From Tetrastigma voinierianum (taxonomy: Eukaryota > Streptophyta > Magnoliopsida > Vitales > Vitaceae): a stretch of DNA of 64,000 nucleotides. Under the pieces are notes generated by a model. It did no database searches and was not told where the DNA came from. It was given only the letters and a program-made list of their open reading frames with translations. The stretch covers positions 4,216,001-4,280,000 of the forward strand of contig JAEQBH010000287.1 of the NCBI GenBank assembly GCA_016808115.1, given 5' to 3'. Made by a program: the position numbers and the translations under genes. Shown in pieces: positions 1-11,416 of the stretch (positions are counted from its first letter, which is position 1; every line of letters starts with the position of its first letter).

Positions 1-1735
1 AAAGCGAGTCGCGGCGTATGATTGAGTCGCGACCTCGAAAGAGATCACAATGCGGAAGGTGAAGTCGCGAAGTATTATTGAGTCGCGACCATCAACTGAT
101 CATAAGCGACGGTGGTCGCGACGTGAAGGAGGTCGCGACATCAAGTCGAGTCGCGACACAGTGGGTTGCGACATGAACAAACAAATAGATAGTTATTTTG
201 AAACACTTGAGGAAGTACGCCAGTTAGGGCTGATCGGAACCACATAAAATGGCGGTGCCCTTTCTGAGAGCCGACTCTTGGCGGCTCGAGCAGAAGTGGG
301 TGGCACAAGGCTCGTGTATTTAATTTTTTTACTGTTTCTTTTTCTTTGTTTCTTTGTTATTTTTAGATTAGATTAGGTAGTTATTATTTCATTTTGAATT
401 TGCAGTTCCACGAATGTTGGTTGTTGAAGTTGGTAGTCTGAGAATGTTATTTTCTTCAAATTACTTGCTGGATTCGTTTGAAGTCGAACAAATTTTGGAA
501 TTAAGATGTAGTTTCGGATTACGGTAGTTCTTTTTTGATCGAGGGCTCTTTGTAGTGTAATCAAGTAATTTAGAAACCCGAGCTTCCGTGAATTTACTCT
601 ATTGTTAAGAATTTATCTTTCTGCATAAATTTATCGAGTCTCTTGAATTTCGATCTTGAATGCGCTTCTTGGTTTGTTTATTTTGTATATGATCGAATAT
701 ACGGTGTCTGCCTGCATGTGGATTGTTTCAATGCTCGATTTCAGGCCCTGCGAGGTGACCTGAGAGAAGGCATTCTGAGAAGTCTTGAACAATTTCTCAA
801 GGGTATCGAACTGGCATATTGGGGATCCCAATGGGCTCTGTGAATTTTAATCGATAAATCTTTGCTACAGCGGCAGGGAATGAGTTGAATGACTTGAGTT
901 AAAATGAGCGGAGAGTTCGCCTGCATTACGACATTAAGTTCAATCCAGTGTTAACGAGGATCTGTCGAGGAAAGAATAGGCGGTAGATTTTGAGGATGAG
1001 AAACCAGTATAGTGTAAACCCATGCTTAGCCTATGTCTTAGGAGCTAAGGTTTACAGTCCATGTTTTGGGTATGAAGTATTGAAAAAGAAAAATACCCAT
1101 AACAAGACAACTTAGATTAAAAGTAGTTATCTAATCCTTTGTCTTCGAAAGAAACAGAGAAGATTAGATGATGAAATGTGTTGTTAAGGAGAGATCCACA
1201 TGGCATTACCATCTTCTTGGGTAGTTCTAAATGAGGTTCATGAAGCAAAATTCTGAGTTACTTGCGAGGAATTGATGTTTCTCGATATTTGTATTTTCCA
1301 CGTCCCTTTAAAAGCTAATGACCAGTCTATTTCTTTAATTTTTATTTTAGTTTGGCATTATGTCATTTTGTTCTGGTTACATATCTTTATTCTTTCATTA
1401 TTTTAAGTTGCTTCAGGGATATATCAATTGCAAATAATCCGTCGAAAATGGTAGGAAAAGCGAGTAGTCGGGGTAGTTGATTGAGAATTCTTGAGATCTC
1501 TGTGGGATCGATTTCTGGACTTAAATCCACTTTATTACTTGTTTGATCTGTACACTTGCAGAATCATGGATCAAAACCAGAAAGAAATTTATCTACTCTT
1601 AAGGAAAACGCTTTTAATCAGTATAATTGTAAAGAAATATAACAAACAAGTTTCATGGCATTATTGCTGGAGACTAGACAATAGTCCTTCGGTAATAGTG
1701 TTATAAATTTGTTTGTCTTTTTGTCTTTGAACACA
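1..1735 (+). mobile_element. LTR F1 (partial, 5' end outside window), TGTCGCGACA family
   Basis: The right part of a long terminal repeat. It aligns piece by piece with the complete LTR at 42113-44554: the pre-array region, the stretch around 1040-1190, the 'TCGGGGTAGTTGATT' block near 1467, the 'CACTTGCAGAATC' block near 1553 and the end near 1735 all have counterparts in the same order. The terminus reads ...AACACA, which fits a CA end. The short open frames inside are not conserved in the sister copy and are not called as genes. It may be the 5' LTR of the plus-strand gag-pol relic that starts at 4396, but the LTR at 1737-4385 lies between them. Confidence 0.7.
7..173. repeat. Array of TCGCGA-core palindromes in U3 of LTR F1
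   Basis: About eight copies of a TCGCGA-core motif start near positions 7, 25, 63, 81, 114, 131, 149 and 164 (for example AGTCGCGACC and GGTCGCGACA). Most neighbours here are 17-18 bp apart, shorter than the 20-21 bp seen in the other arrays. The array is cut by the window edge. The nearest TATA-like sequence downstream is ACATAAAATGG near 241. Confidence 0.75.
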
Positions 1736-3277
1736 GTGTTGCCTAGAAATTCTGTCATTGTTTTGGGACTAAAATTTCTAATACTAGTGTTTCTATTTTT
1801 AAAACAGATAAAAATGCATATTGGTCTAAATTAAATCGCTGCAAGTGCACAAGTTGTACAAGTAATAAAGTGGACCTTTAAGTTCAGATATCGTACCTAT
1901 TAGGATCGATAAGAGAATCTATAGATCAACTACCCCTACTACTCAAGGTCATCACTATTTGAACTTCTAAGTTTCTAAGGATGGAAATTAAACTTAAATT
2001 GAAATGCAGAAACTAAAATAAAAAAATATAAAATTAACATAAGAAAAATCAGTAAAAATAAATTGAAATAACAAAATTGCTGAGATGTAATCTAACCACT
2101 AGGAATGGGATCAGTGTTCTAATCATAAATCTGCAGTAGGTTATTTGAAAACAGGTTTTTGTTATGGGTTTGAACTCTGAACTTGTTCAAGAGCAAGGTA
2201 GTATAGCCTTGGATTCCTCCTGACACTACACATTTCACTCTCCAATTTTCCACATTCTCTAAATAATGGGTCTAAAGAGCTACATGTAAGACATGGCCCT
2301 TCCCTCTTTAAGATTTGGTTGTTTTTCTTTTCCAATACTTCACAACCATTTCTTAAGAACTGGAGTATGCTTGCCCCCATAGACTAGATAACATAAGCCT
2401 CCTCCAATCTAATCGAAACCATGATTTGCAAGTTGAGCAGAATTCCTACTTTCCTTGATTAGAATCTTAGCTAACATGGGATCAGGATTGTTACTGCTTG
2501 ACCCGAGATAACACCATACAACCAATTAAAGCGATAACTTGGTAGGTGGTCCTTGTACCTCCGGGAATTTTACTTCTCTGTGCTGAGGAACCTTGGATGA
2601 AGAGGTTAGAACAATCATCTAATGATTTATCAAAGTGACATTTAGAGTTTATTAATTCTAAATATATCAGTCTAGCATACCCCAAGTTACTGCTCATGTG
2701 CTCTCAAGAATCTCCATCTATGTGTCACTTAGAGGGCCTCCTGGAAATTAGAGCCTCAGTCTGACTCAATTATGGGTATAATACCCTTATATCGAGCGGA
2801 TTCCTACATGAACATCTGGAGTTAAATCAATCAGTTCTCAAAACCCAGAAACAATCATTTAAATGCTGAATCATAACCGAACACCACACCCTTCCCGGCC
2901 AAGAGTTTAGCCTTCCATCAGCGGTTCCACGAAACGCCAATGACTAGTTGGCGAACAAATTCATTGAAGCTATAAACAAATTGAAGAAAAAGGGATTCTA
3001 GAAATAATCCTAGAAAAACCTTAAAGATCAGACAGAAAATGGAACTAAATATTCATTGATCTTAGCTCAAAATTACAACTCAGATCCCTTATTCCAGTTC
3101 TAAGAAAAGAAAAATAAAAGAAATATAAGAAGAAAATAAAATAAAAATATAAAAGTCTCTCATAAAAGAAAAGAAAAGAAAATCCATACTCTACTGCTAT
3201 TGTAACTCCTAAAAAAAATAACGACTCTCCTTCATTTTCTGTATTACCCCCGTTTTCTTTTTTTTGCCCTAAATATC

Positions 3278-3290
3278 TCTATTTATAGGC
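3278..3290 (-). promoter_or_regulatory. TATA box of LTR G1
   Basis: The minus strand reads CCTATAAATAGAG, a canonical plant TATA element. It lies about 70 bp downstream of the last palindrome in the array, the same relation seen in the LTRs at 24250-26591 and 42113-44554. Transcription would run leftward toward 1737. Confidence 0.7.
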
Positions 3291-3359
3291 TCATTAAATG
3301 TTAGGCCGAAATTCCATGCTGATGTTGTGGGTTTCTGTGCAGGCCCAATGATTTTCTTT

Positions 3360-4167
3360 GTCACGACATTGTTGGTATATGTCGAAACATAGTAGTCTCT
3401 GTCTTTAGCTTCTGCCTTTGTTGTGGCAATGTCACGACTATTTTGATTTTTCTCAATTTTGGTCTATGTCGCGACATTGCTGCACCTTCTGATGTCTTCA
3501 TTCTCTGTTGTAGCTTTGTCGCAACATTTCTGCATGGTATTCCTCTTGAGTTATGTCGCGACATGCTTTGGAAATGTCACGACATAACTTAGTTGGCTAC
3601 TTCTTGTAAATGTCACGACATAATTTTCTATTGTCGCGACATAAATTCCAAGCCTTGTAGTGTTAGCCTCTAAATTGTATGTCGCGACATAGTTTTGAAG
3701 TGTCGCGACAAACTCTGCTGCCTTCTTCTTTATACTTTGTAGCGACAATTTTCACTTGTCGTTCAGGCATTCTTCTCAATAAATGTCACGACATAAATTT
3801 GAAATGTCACGACAAAGTTCTTTTTCTACCACCTTTCCATTGTCACAACACAGTTTCTATTGTTGCGATAAACCTTCAGTTTTGTTCAGAAAATGGTCTT
3901 TGTCTAATTGTCACGACAAAGTTCAATAGAATTCCTAGGTAGTTTTCTTCAATAGATTTCACGACAAAGTTTTTGTTGTCTCGAAAAATTTCAGTTGTCT
4001 TTGCCTAATATTGTGTTACGACAAACAGTAAAATTTCGTGACAACTTTCTTTTGTTTACAAAGGAATTCTACCAATTCTTTGTTGCGATAGTGAATTTGT
4101 TGTTGCGACAATCCTCTGGCCATTTGCTCATTTCTTTGTTGCGACAATTTTTGGCTTTGTCACGATA
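3360..4167. repeat. TGTCGCGACA palindrome array, LTR G1
   Basis: Exact TGTCGCGACA occurs at 3467, 3554, 3632, 3680 (ATGTCGCGACAT context) and 3701. One- and two-step variants (TGTCACGACA, TGTTGCGACA, TGTCACAACA, TGTTGCGATA) occur at 3584, 3611, 3784, 3805, 3841, 3861, 4081, 4101, 4137 and 4158, among others. The spacers are AT-rich and not themselves repeated. Pairs recur at 20-21 bp: 3611/3632, 3680/3701, 3784/3805, 3841/3861, 4081/4101 and 4137/4158. Confidence 0.85.
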
Positions 4168-4395
4168 ATGGATGCTTCTTGCCATAGCCAAATCTACTGA
4201 TGCTCTCATTTTTAGTCAAATTTGATGTTTTTTCTTAGTTTTTTGCTTCTTTTCTCTAAATTCCTGCAAAACACAAATTTGGGTGAAGACTATATAATTA
4301 TGCATTAAATTGAAGTTTTAAGCCTAAAAAATTCATGAAAAATGGGCTTAAAATTAGATGAGTTTTAAACTCATTAGACATATCAACTGCTAGAG

Positions 4396-4975
4396 AATAT
4401 GGCCATTAACAATCAAGGGCCAAGTGAAAGAGCAACCTCAAAGAAACCAACAAGGATGTATTCAGTTGATGTATTCTCGGCCGTCCTAAGTTTCTTTGTT
4501 AACCCAGTAAACTCCAAGGCTACAACCCCGAAATATGCAAGTGTCGATGTCTGCAGTTGATTATGTACTCCCTTATGTGAATTTTTCAATGACCTTGACC
4601 TAAGTTTGGAATGTCAAGTGGGTAACCCATTTGGGAAAATGACCATGGAAAAAGCTCAACACTTAGGCGAATTTTCACAACCTCAACCCCAATTCAATCC
4701 ATTCTCCAATACTTATAATTCGGGATGGAGGAATCATCCAAATTTTTCATGGAGAAATAATCCAAACATGATGCTTACGGAGCAAAGTAAACCTCCATTT
4801 CCTCGAAAGAAAAAGTCTAGTTTGGAGGACACAATGGACGAATTGGCTAAATTCCAAATGGAAATGCAAAAGTCACAAGCGGAATGGCAAAATTCCTAAG
4901 CTAAATTTGTAAATGAAGCAAGAACTTTCCTCGATAATCAATCCGCCCAAATCAAAAATTTGGAAGTTTAAATGG
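4396..4975 (+). pseudogene. Athila-type Ty3/gypsy gag, C-terminal remnant
   Basis: From 4396 the frame encodes a sequence ending in QGPSERATSKK and VYSV/MYSVDV-like residues, then, after a stop, QCQVGNPF-like and the very typical Athila gag stretch with YNSGWRNHPNFSWRNN (about 4717-4761). A Glu/Gln-rich coiled segment follows (MDELAKFQMEMQKSQAEWQNS) and stops at 4899. The protein would form the capsid of the retrotransposon particle. The N-terminal capsid domain is absent because the frame begins at the LTR junction at 4385. Stops at about 4553 and 4897 break it. Similar gag tails are standard in Athila-lineage elements; assignment to that lineage rests on this motif plus the downstream pol. 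Confidence 0.8.
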
Positions 4976-5034
4976 GGAAAATGGCAAGCATGATGAATGA
5001 GAGACAACAAGGAACTTTGCCTACTTCATCATAA

Positions 5035-5772
5035 ATGTACTCGAGAGGAGATGGAAAGGAACATTGTATGGTTATCATCCTTAAAAGCGGGAAAACAGTG
5101 GAAAGTTCAGTCCAAGTAGGTGACAATGAGCAAGAAGAGGAAAAGGCAAAGAATTCTTTAGAGGAATCAATTGAAATTGAGCCTACCAAGAATGAGATTG
5201 TAGCACCTCCAAAAGAGTACACTCTAAGAATCCCATACCCCCAAAGATTAAGGAAGAGTAAGCTTGATGACCAATTTACCAAGTTCCTTGAAGTCTTCAA
5301 GAAGCTCTATATCAATATTCCATTTGTTGATGCACTTGAGAAAATGCCGGGATATGTTAAATTCATGAAAGATTTTCTTGCTAAAAAGAGGAAATTGGGA
5401 GAATATGAAACCGTGGATTTATCGAAAGAGTACAATGCTATATTGCAAAAGAAGTTGCCCCCTACGCTTGAAGATCTAGGTGGCTTCACCATTCCTTGTT
5501 TTGTAGTGAGCTCTATATTTGAGAGAGCTCTTTACGACTTGGTTGCGAGTATAAATCTCACGTTGCTCTCTATTTTCAAAAAGCTAAATTTTGGGGAAGC
5601 AAGTCCAACGACGGTAACTTTTCAATTAGTAGATAGATCTCTAACTCATCCACATGGCATGATAGAAGATGTCTTGGTAAAAGTGGATAAATTTATCTTT
5701 CCGACCAACTTTATCATTCTAAACATGGAAAAAGATAAAGAAATCCCCATTATCCTTGGGGCTTGTTCATAG
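5035..5772 (+). pseudogene. Athila-type gag-pol linker and aspartic protease
   Basis: A 245-codon open stretch. Residues 58-150 hold the lineage-typical segment (PPKEYTLRIPYPQRL, then FLEVFKKLYINIPF and LPPTLEDLGGFTIPC). Residues 150-245 form the retropepsin-like domain that would cut the Gag-Pol polyprotein. The active-site triplet region reads DLVAS (168-172), where the family has D-[ST/L]-G-A, so the essential glycine is replaced by valine. The frame ends ILGACS* where the family continues ILGRPFL. Either change would inactivate it. It lies between the gag remnant and RT in the normal gag-PR-RT order. Confidence 0.85.
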
Positions 5773-5802
5773 ACATGGGTGAAGCTTTGAATTGATGCCA
5801 AG

Positions 5803-6081
5803 GTGAGTGAGGCCAGAGTTGAAAAAGTAACCATCAAACATCCGCATGAAAATGAGAGTTGCTTCAGTGCTAACATCATGGAGGCTATAGTGTCTAGCCA
5901 AGTGGGTTCAACCGACCCCTTGGAGGCTAGCTTACTACATGTAAACGAGTATGCATTAGAAGATGAGGAAGTAAAGAATTATTTGTTGTGGATGGATTCC
6001 TTCATACTAAATAGAAGGAAATACTTTGAAGATTTAGGAGCTAGCCCGAGTTGTCCCACTACCTCTATGAGCAACCCCTAA
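5803..6081 (+). pseudogene. Protease-RT connector of the same Athila-type element
   Basis: An open stretch of 92 codons in a different frame from the protease. It contains the connector region found between protease and RT in this lineage (a 'VTIKHPHENESCFSANIMEAI' type segment, then an acidic stretch with DPLEASLLHVNEY). It has no catalytic residues. The frame shift from the protease and the stop at 6081 show decay. Function is inferred only from position and lineage resemblance. Confidence 0.6.
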
Positions 6082-6194
6082 GTTTGGAAGAGAAGCCACT
6101 CTCGACCCACCTAAGATACACTTATCTTGGTGCCTCCTCCACATTTCCGGTTATCATCTCCTATTTCCTTTCTTAAACCGAAGAAGAGAGACTA

Positions 6195-7030
6195 TTGAGG
6201 GTACTCCGTGAGCACAAGGGAGCAATCAATTGGTCTTTAGAGAACATCAAAGGTATTCGACCTTCAATGCATATGCATCGCATCATGTTAGAGGATAACA
6301 TCAAACCCACTATTGAAGGACAAAGAAGGTTGAACCCAACAATGAAAGAGGTAGTGAAAAAAGAATTATTGAAGTTGCTTGATGCTAGAATCATTTATCC
6401 TATCTCCGAGAGCACATGGATCAGTCCATTTCAGGTGTTTCTTAAGAAAGGAGGGATGACGGTAGTAAAGAATGAGAATAATGACCTGGTTCTCATAAGA
6501 ACAGTGAGTGGATGGCATATATGCATTGACTACAGAAAGTTGAACAAAGCTACAAGGAAGGATCACTTCCCCTTACCATTCATTGATCAAATGTTAGATC
6601 GATTAGCGAGCAATGAATTCTATTGTTTCCTTAATGGATATTCAGGTTATAACCAGATTGCCATTGCTCTTGGAGATCAAGAAAAAACCACCTTCACCTG
6701 CCCCTATGATACTTTTGCGTTTCAAAGGATGTCGTTTGGGTTATGTAATGCTCTGGGTACGTTTCAAAGGTGCATGATGGCCATATTTTCAGACATGGTA
6801 GAAAGGACATTTAAAGAGTTCATAGATGACTTCTCTGTGGTGGGTACTTCATTTGATGATTGTCTTACAAACTTGGAATCTATATTGGTTAGATGTGAAG
6901 AGACAAATTTGGTGCTCAATTGGGAGAAATGACACTTTATGGTGAAGGAAGGCATTGTACTAGGCCATAAGATCTCATAGAAAGGCATTGGAGTTGACAA
7001 AGCTAAGATTGAGACTATTGAGAAACTTCT
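6195..7030 (+). pseudogene. Athila-type reverse transcriptase remnant
   Basis: The main open part (6195-6932) shows the RT landmarks in order: a REHKGAINW and IKGIRPSMHMHRI lead-in, LNPTMKEVVKKELLKLLDA, an ICIDYRKLNKATRKDHFPLPF block, QMLDRLASNEFYCFLNGYSGYNQI, FAFQRMSFGLCNA, and the catalytic FIDDF (6819-6833) at the YxDD position. Reading on past a stop at 6930 gives HFMVKEGIVLGHKIS and, after another stop at 6979, KGIGVDKAKIETIEKL, the usual thumb/connection region. The enzyme would copy element RNA into cDNA. The catalytic aspartates are kept but two in-frame stops and further frameshifts make it non-functional. Confidence 0.88.
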
Positions 7031-7059
7031 CCCTTAGCTTCAGTGAAAGGAATCATAAG

Positions 7060-7640
7060 CTTTTTGGGGTATGTCGGGTTCTACAGGAGGTTCATTAAAT
7101 ATTTTTCCAAGATTGCTAAACCTCTTTCAAATCTTCTTATCTAATGAGCCCCTTTCAATTTCGATGAAGATTGCATGCAAGCGTTCTCCACTCTAAGAGA
7201 AAAACTCATTTCAACACCTATTGTGCTTGCATAGGATTGGGAATTGTCATTCAGATTGATGTATGATGCAAGTGATTATGCCATAGCGGCAGTTTTGATA
7301 CAAAGAAGAAACAAGGTGCTCCATGCTATCTACCATGCAAGTAGAATTCTCAATAATGCCTAAGCCCGGATTATCACGACAACTAAAAAGGAGTTGCACC
7401 ATCTTGTTCATAGTTGATAATTTGTCTATTTGATTAGAAGACAGGTGGTTGTTCTTGATCGCCCTGACGATAAAATATCTCATACCAGGAAAGAGATTTT
7501 AAAACCAAGACTTATCCGTTTGGTCCTACTTCTTCAAGATTTCAATTTGGAAGTTAGAGATAAAAAAGGTGCGGAGAACTTGGTGGCTGATCATCTCTCT
7601 AGAATAGAGTTTTCGGAATGTGATGTGCTTCAAAAAGTTT
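7060..7640 (+). pseudogene. Athila-type RNase H remnant
   Basis: Frame-shifted pieces give GYVGFYRRF, then SFRLMYDASDYAIAAVL (first catalytic Asp region at about 7260-7290), AIYHASRILNNA, a degenerate TTTKKELHHLV where TTEKELLAVV is usual, and finally KPRLIRLVLLLQDFNLEVRDKKGAENLVADHLSRIEF (7502-7615), the tail of the domain. The domain would remove RNA from the RNA/DNA hybrid. Stops at about 7362, 7414 and elsewhere break it. It sits between RT and integrase as in all Ty3/gypsy pol genes. Confidence 0.8.
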
Positions 7641-8454
7641 AAATTAATGAGAATTTTCCTAATGAACAACTCTTATCTACCTCTCATGTTGAATCAACCC
7701 CCTGTTTTGCGGACATTGTTAATTATCTTGCATTGGAGTCCTACCTTCAGATTGGTCTTCCCAATAAAATAAAAGGTTCTTCTCATTCGTGAAAAATTTT
7801 TATTGGGAAGATTCAGTGTTGTATAAGCATTGTTTAGATCAATTAATTAGAAGATGTGTTCCTGAAGATGAGATGCAAGTCATTCTTCATCATTGTCATT
7901 CTTTGAAGTGTGGAGGTCACTATAAAGGAAGTAAAACAGCTGCAAAAGTGTTACATTATGGTTTCTACTGCCTAACTTGTTCAAGGATGCTCATACATTC
8001 GTAATGGCATGTGATAGGTGCCAAAAGACGGGTAACATATCAAGGATAAATGAGATGCCTTAAACTCTATCTTGGAGGTTAAGCTCTTTGACGTATGGGG
8101 AATTGATTTCATAGGGCCATGTCCCTCATCTTACAACAATCAATACATATTTTTAGCAGTGGATTATGTTTCCAAATGAGTTGAAGCCATCGAAACCCCC
8201 ACAAATGATGCAAAAGTGGTATTGAAGTTTCTAAAGAAGAACATCTTCACAAGATTCGGGACCCCTTGAGCCATCATAAGGGATTAGGGAACCGGCTTTT
8301 ACCTTGATGTTTTGAGCACTTTTGTTGAAATATGGGTCGAAACCACATGATACTTTCACCCATCACCCTCAAATAAATGGGCAAGTTGAAATCTCTAATA
8401 TAAAAGTGAAAAATATTCTTAAGAAAATAGTGGGTTCTTCTTGAAAAGACTGGC
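7640..8454 (+). pseudogene. Athila-type integrase, interrupted by LARD-1
   Basis: The N-terminal zinc-binding part is open at 7789-8004 (FYWEDSVLYKHC..., HHCHSLKCGGHYKGSKTAAKVLHYGF) and its CxxC is at about 8011 (ACDRCQKTGN). The catalytic core keeps all three acidic positions: VWGIDFIGPCPSS (about 8090-8128), IIRD (about 8272) and NGQVEISN (about 8378-8400). Many stops and shifts separate them. Coding breaks at ILKKIVGSS*KDW at 8454, exactly where a non-autonomous element is inserted. A short continuation is visible at 14674-14736. The enzyme would join element cDNA to host DNA. Confidence 0.85.
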
Positions 8455-9852
8455 TGATTCGTGCCACAGTAGGGTGATCCGGAATCAACAAAATTTATAT
8501 CCTATATTCCTCCTAAGTAGTCATTCTTCGCCGAGTATAGTGGTCTAAGGGTCGAACATAGGGATGGGTTTCTTCGTCTGAGAATGATTTGAGTGAAAAC
8601 AAAACTGGTGAATTTGGTTTGGATTTTAAGGTGGGGGTAAAAACAGTGGGTTGGTGGTTTGGACACTGAAAATAAATGAAATAAAATGTAAATAGAACTC
8701 CTTGAAGCATTAGTAGTTGAGTTTAAGATCTAGGCTGGCGAGGTCCGGTTATTTCCTCGCGTTGGGGAGGGGATGACATATAGTCATCTCGAGCGGATGA
8801 TCTTCATTGGCATTAAGAGCCTAAACCCCAATAAAATTTCCTTTTGATAGAAAGCATTTGTTTACTGTTTAAGGTTTACGGTGAAATCTATCTTGACTCA
8901 TCCTATGATGATTCGTAAGGGTAACTAATGAGTCTCGATGGATCTAAAAATAAGAATCCACTGAACCACACAAAGATTGCAAGTATTGATCAAAGTGGGT
9001 ACACTTGCGGTGAAACTGGCCCACTTACCTACCTCATTGGCTCGTGAAAGTAGCAGCCTAATGGATATTAGTGTATCTAAAATGAATACACTAAACCTTA
9101 AAAGCTTGCCAAGTATTAGCTGACACATCAAAGAGATTTAAACCTAGAAATGAAAATTTTGGGAACCAAAATGTCAAAACCTGCTGCGTGAAAAACAGGG
9201 GAACCACCAGCAGCCTTAAGATACTTCCCCCAGTAGCCTTTACTTGAGAAGAGTAGTTTATCACTCATCCTCCAAGTGTCATCCTTGGAGGTGTTTAGTA
9301 ACAAGAAAGGAGAGAAAATGAAAAGCAAGCAGGCTTGGAACCTAATTTTATTTCTGACAAAAAAAATCGGAGTCCCTTGACGGTGTATCAAATGGCTTAT
9401 GTAGCCTTACAAACTAAGTGAAATACCATCTGATCAAACATAAGTGATTACAACGAGGGTAGAAAGGAGAAAAACCAAAAACTATAACAAAGAACAAGCG
9501 TGAGATCTGCGGGGAGAACGGGGGCTGCGGGAAGGGAACGGTGCGTGGAGGTAGGAGCAGGTGCGCGGAATGGTGTTTCTGCGGTGGTGTTTCTTCACCT
9601 TTTCTATCTTCTCTTTCCTTCTGATCTTTGATCTGCAATGTTGAGTTTGACTTGAATTCTTCGTACTTAGATCGACTCAACAATTTCGGCATAATTCTTT
9701 CATAAAGCGCAGAATTTGCCACAAAATACGTCGATAAAATAGTAGGGACCTTAATGTCTGAATCGGGTTAATTAGCATGATTAGTACACAAAAACAACTC
9801 CAAAACCTATAATAAATAGGGTTCAAAATAGCACTTTTTGGGCACTAATCCA
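8455..9852 (-). repeat. LARD-1 3' LTR (LTR C)
   Basis: Read on the minus strand it starts TGGATTAGTGCCCAAAAAGT and ends ...CTGTGGCACGAATCA, and it matches 13269-14673 over its length with patches of mismatch. Shared blocks include 'GGATATAAATTTTGTTGATT' near the end and 'GAGTCGATCTAAG' near 9670. It abuts the interrupted integrase at 8454. Confidence 0.85.
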
Positions 9853-11388
9853 CTGACCTACACATTGCTAGTCCCTTATGATGAAGAAAGAAAGAAAGAA
9901 AGAGGCATACGACGATAACAAATAATGTTCACGAATTATATTTCAAAAGGTTGTGAATGAAGTAAATGCCTAACCTAAGGAAAAATCTTTATAAGTAGTG
10001 TCAGTATATATGAGAGAATGAATGCCATACAAAATTGAGTGTCAAAGAGCTTCCTTCTGGAGTGACTCGACCGAGCTTCCACGAAAATCTAAGTGTTTTA
10101 TTTGATTAGCTACATGTGATAAACTATCAGCTGCCTCCCCACACACTGACCTAGCTCTGACCCGACTAGCATGCTACTTGGCTAAATAGAACGGACCCAC
10201 CTGCTTGTTCACAATTCTTTTGCGTTGTAGGGTGCAATCTTTGGGAATCGACCTCGCGAGAGTCCATGTAACGGGGATGGAAGTGACTCCCGACGATTAA
10301 GGCTTGGGGCACTTGAGTGTAAGGATCTTTCGGCCCATGGCTTCTGGGTTCCCTTTGAACTTGAATGATTTCGAGACTCCAGCGCCTACAACTTGCTAAA
10401 CTCCACCCATCCGCCCATGTAAGCGAACAAGTGCGAGCTCTGACAGTGAAGGTTTAGGGCCCTTAGGGCTTTAAGGCTTCGCCCATGCTACCCCTGGACC
10501 AGTGCTTGGGTTTCAAGACGAAAGTGTTGCAATTTTTATTCTTTTTCTTTTCTTTTTCTTTTCTTTTCTTTTTCTCGTTTTTAACTCTTTTTCTTTTCCA
10601 CAGGGTCCATAACCTATTAAGGTGGTCAATGAAACTAGGGTAGGTGATGCAAAGTAAAGGAGAGTTGTCTTGAGTTTTTCGACCTTATTATTGAAACCTA
10701 ATGTGCATTGTGTGTGGTTAGCTAAAGGTGGAAGAAAAGGTTGAAAGCGGCAAAGAATTTAATAATCATCCACTCAATTATGCATGGAACCAATCTAACA
10801 TCAATATAATTGGACAAAGTTTGATTTTCAAACCACGAGTTCGTGGCTCTGGCAAAAAATTTTGGTTGCAAAAACGGGTCCAAATTTTGAAAAAGTAAGC
10901 TGTATAGTATAACAGCTTTATAGAAGGAGTTGACAAGCGCTGAACATCACAAAATGGGCTTGCTCAAATGATCTCTGAAAGAATAAATACAAAACCACTT
11001 AAACCTTTAGCTCTCCCCGACGAGCATCCGGTATCGAAATGGGGCTCGGATTGAAAATTAGAAGGAAGTGTTACCTCCATGATGAGATGTGATCCATTTT
11101 ATGGATAGGAAACTTCGTAATCTTTCCATCGACACCTTATTCACTCCATTTGAGCTGGAAATAAATGAGTTAGGAGAAGAAAGAGAGAAAAAGTGACTAG
11201 TTGGAGCATTTTAAAATTACACTTTCATAATAACCTCAAAATGTCTTTCTGGCCATATTTGGATTCTACACTCTCTAAGCTTTCCAACGGTACCAAGAAC
11301 ACCTAAAACGGAGTTCGGATGAAAAAGTTATGAGCGAAACAAAATTGGAGGTCAAAATTTTGGGGCATAACGAAAAATTTTCGCTAGG

Positions 11389-11416
11389 CTAGCGAAATTT
11401 CGCTAGCTAGCGAAAA
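11389..11416. repeat. TTCGCTAGCGAA-type palindrome cluster in LARD-1
   Basis: Two overlapping palindromes, TTTCGCTAGGCTAGCGAAA and TTTCGCTAGCTAGCGAAA, sit back to back. Single arms (TTTCGCTATGTTTGCGAAAA) continue to about 11450. LARD-2 has relatives at 31172-31235 and its LTRs carry a related palindrome set. Confidence 0.75.

Larger units (their letters stand above)
1737..4385 (-). mobile_element. LTR G1, about 2.65 kb, TGTCGCGACA family, probably solo
   Basis: A complete LTR-like unit on the minus strand. Read in that direction it begins TGATATGTCTAATGAG, followed by an AAACTCATC stretch like the start of the LTR ending at 26591. It then has a palindrome array (4167 down to 3360), a TATA box (3290-3278), pyrimidine-rich and AT-rich U5-like sequence, the 'CTGCAAGTGCAC' block near 1842, and ends ...GGCAACA at 1737. 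No polypurine tract or internal region of its own adjoins it: gag coding on the opposite strand starts immediately to its right. A solo LTR that landed in the gag of the plus-strand element is the simplest reading. No clear target duplication was found, so the right boundary could be off by about 12 bp. Confidence 0.65.

Noticed and set aside
3360..4167. Regularly recurring short repeats suggestive of a CRISPR array
   Set aside because: Repeats are 10-bp palindromes with very unequal spacers, many are degenerate, the context is a eukaryotic LTR, and no cas-like gene exists.
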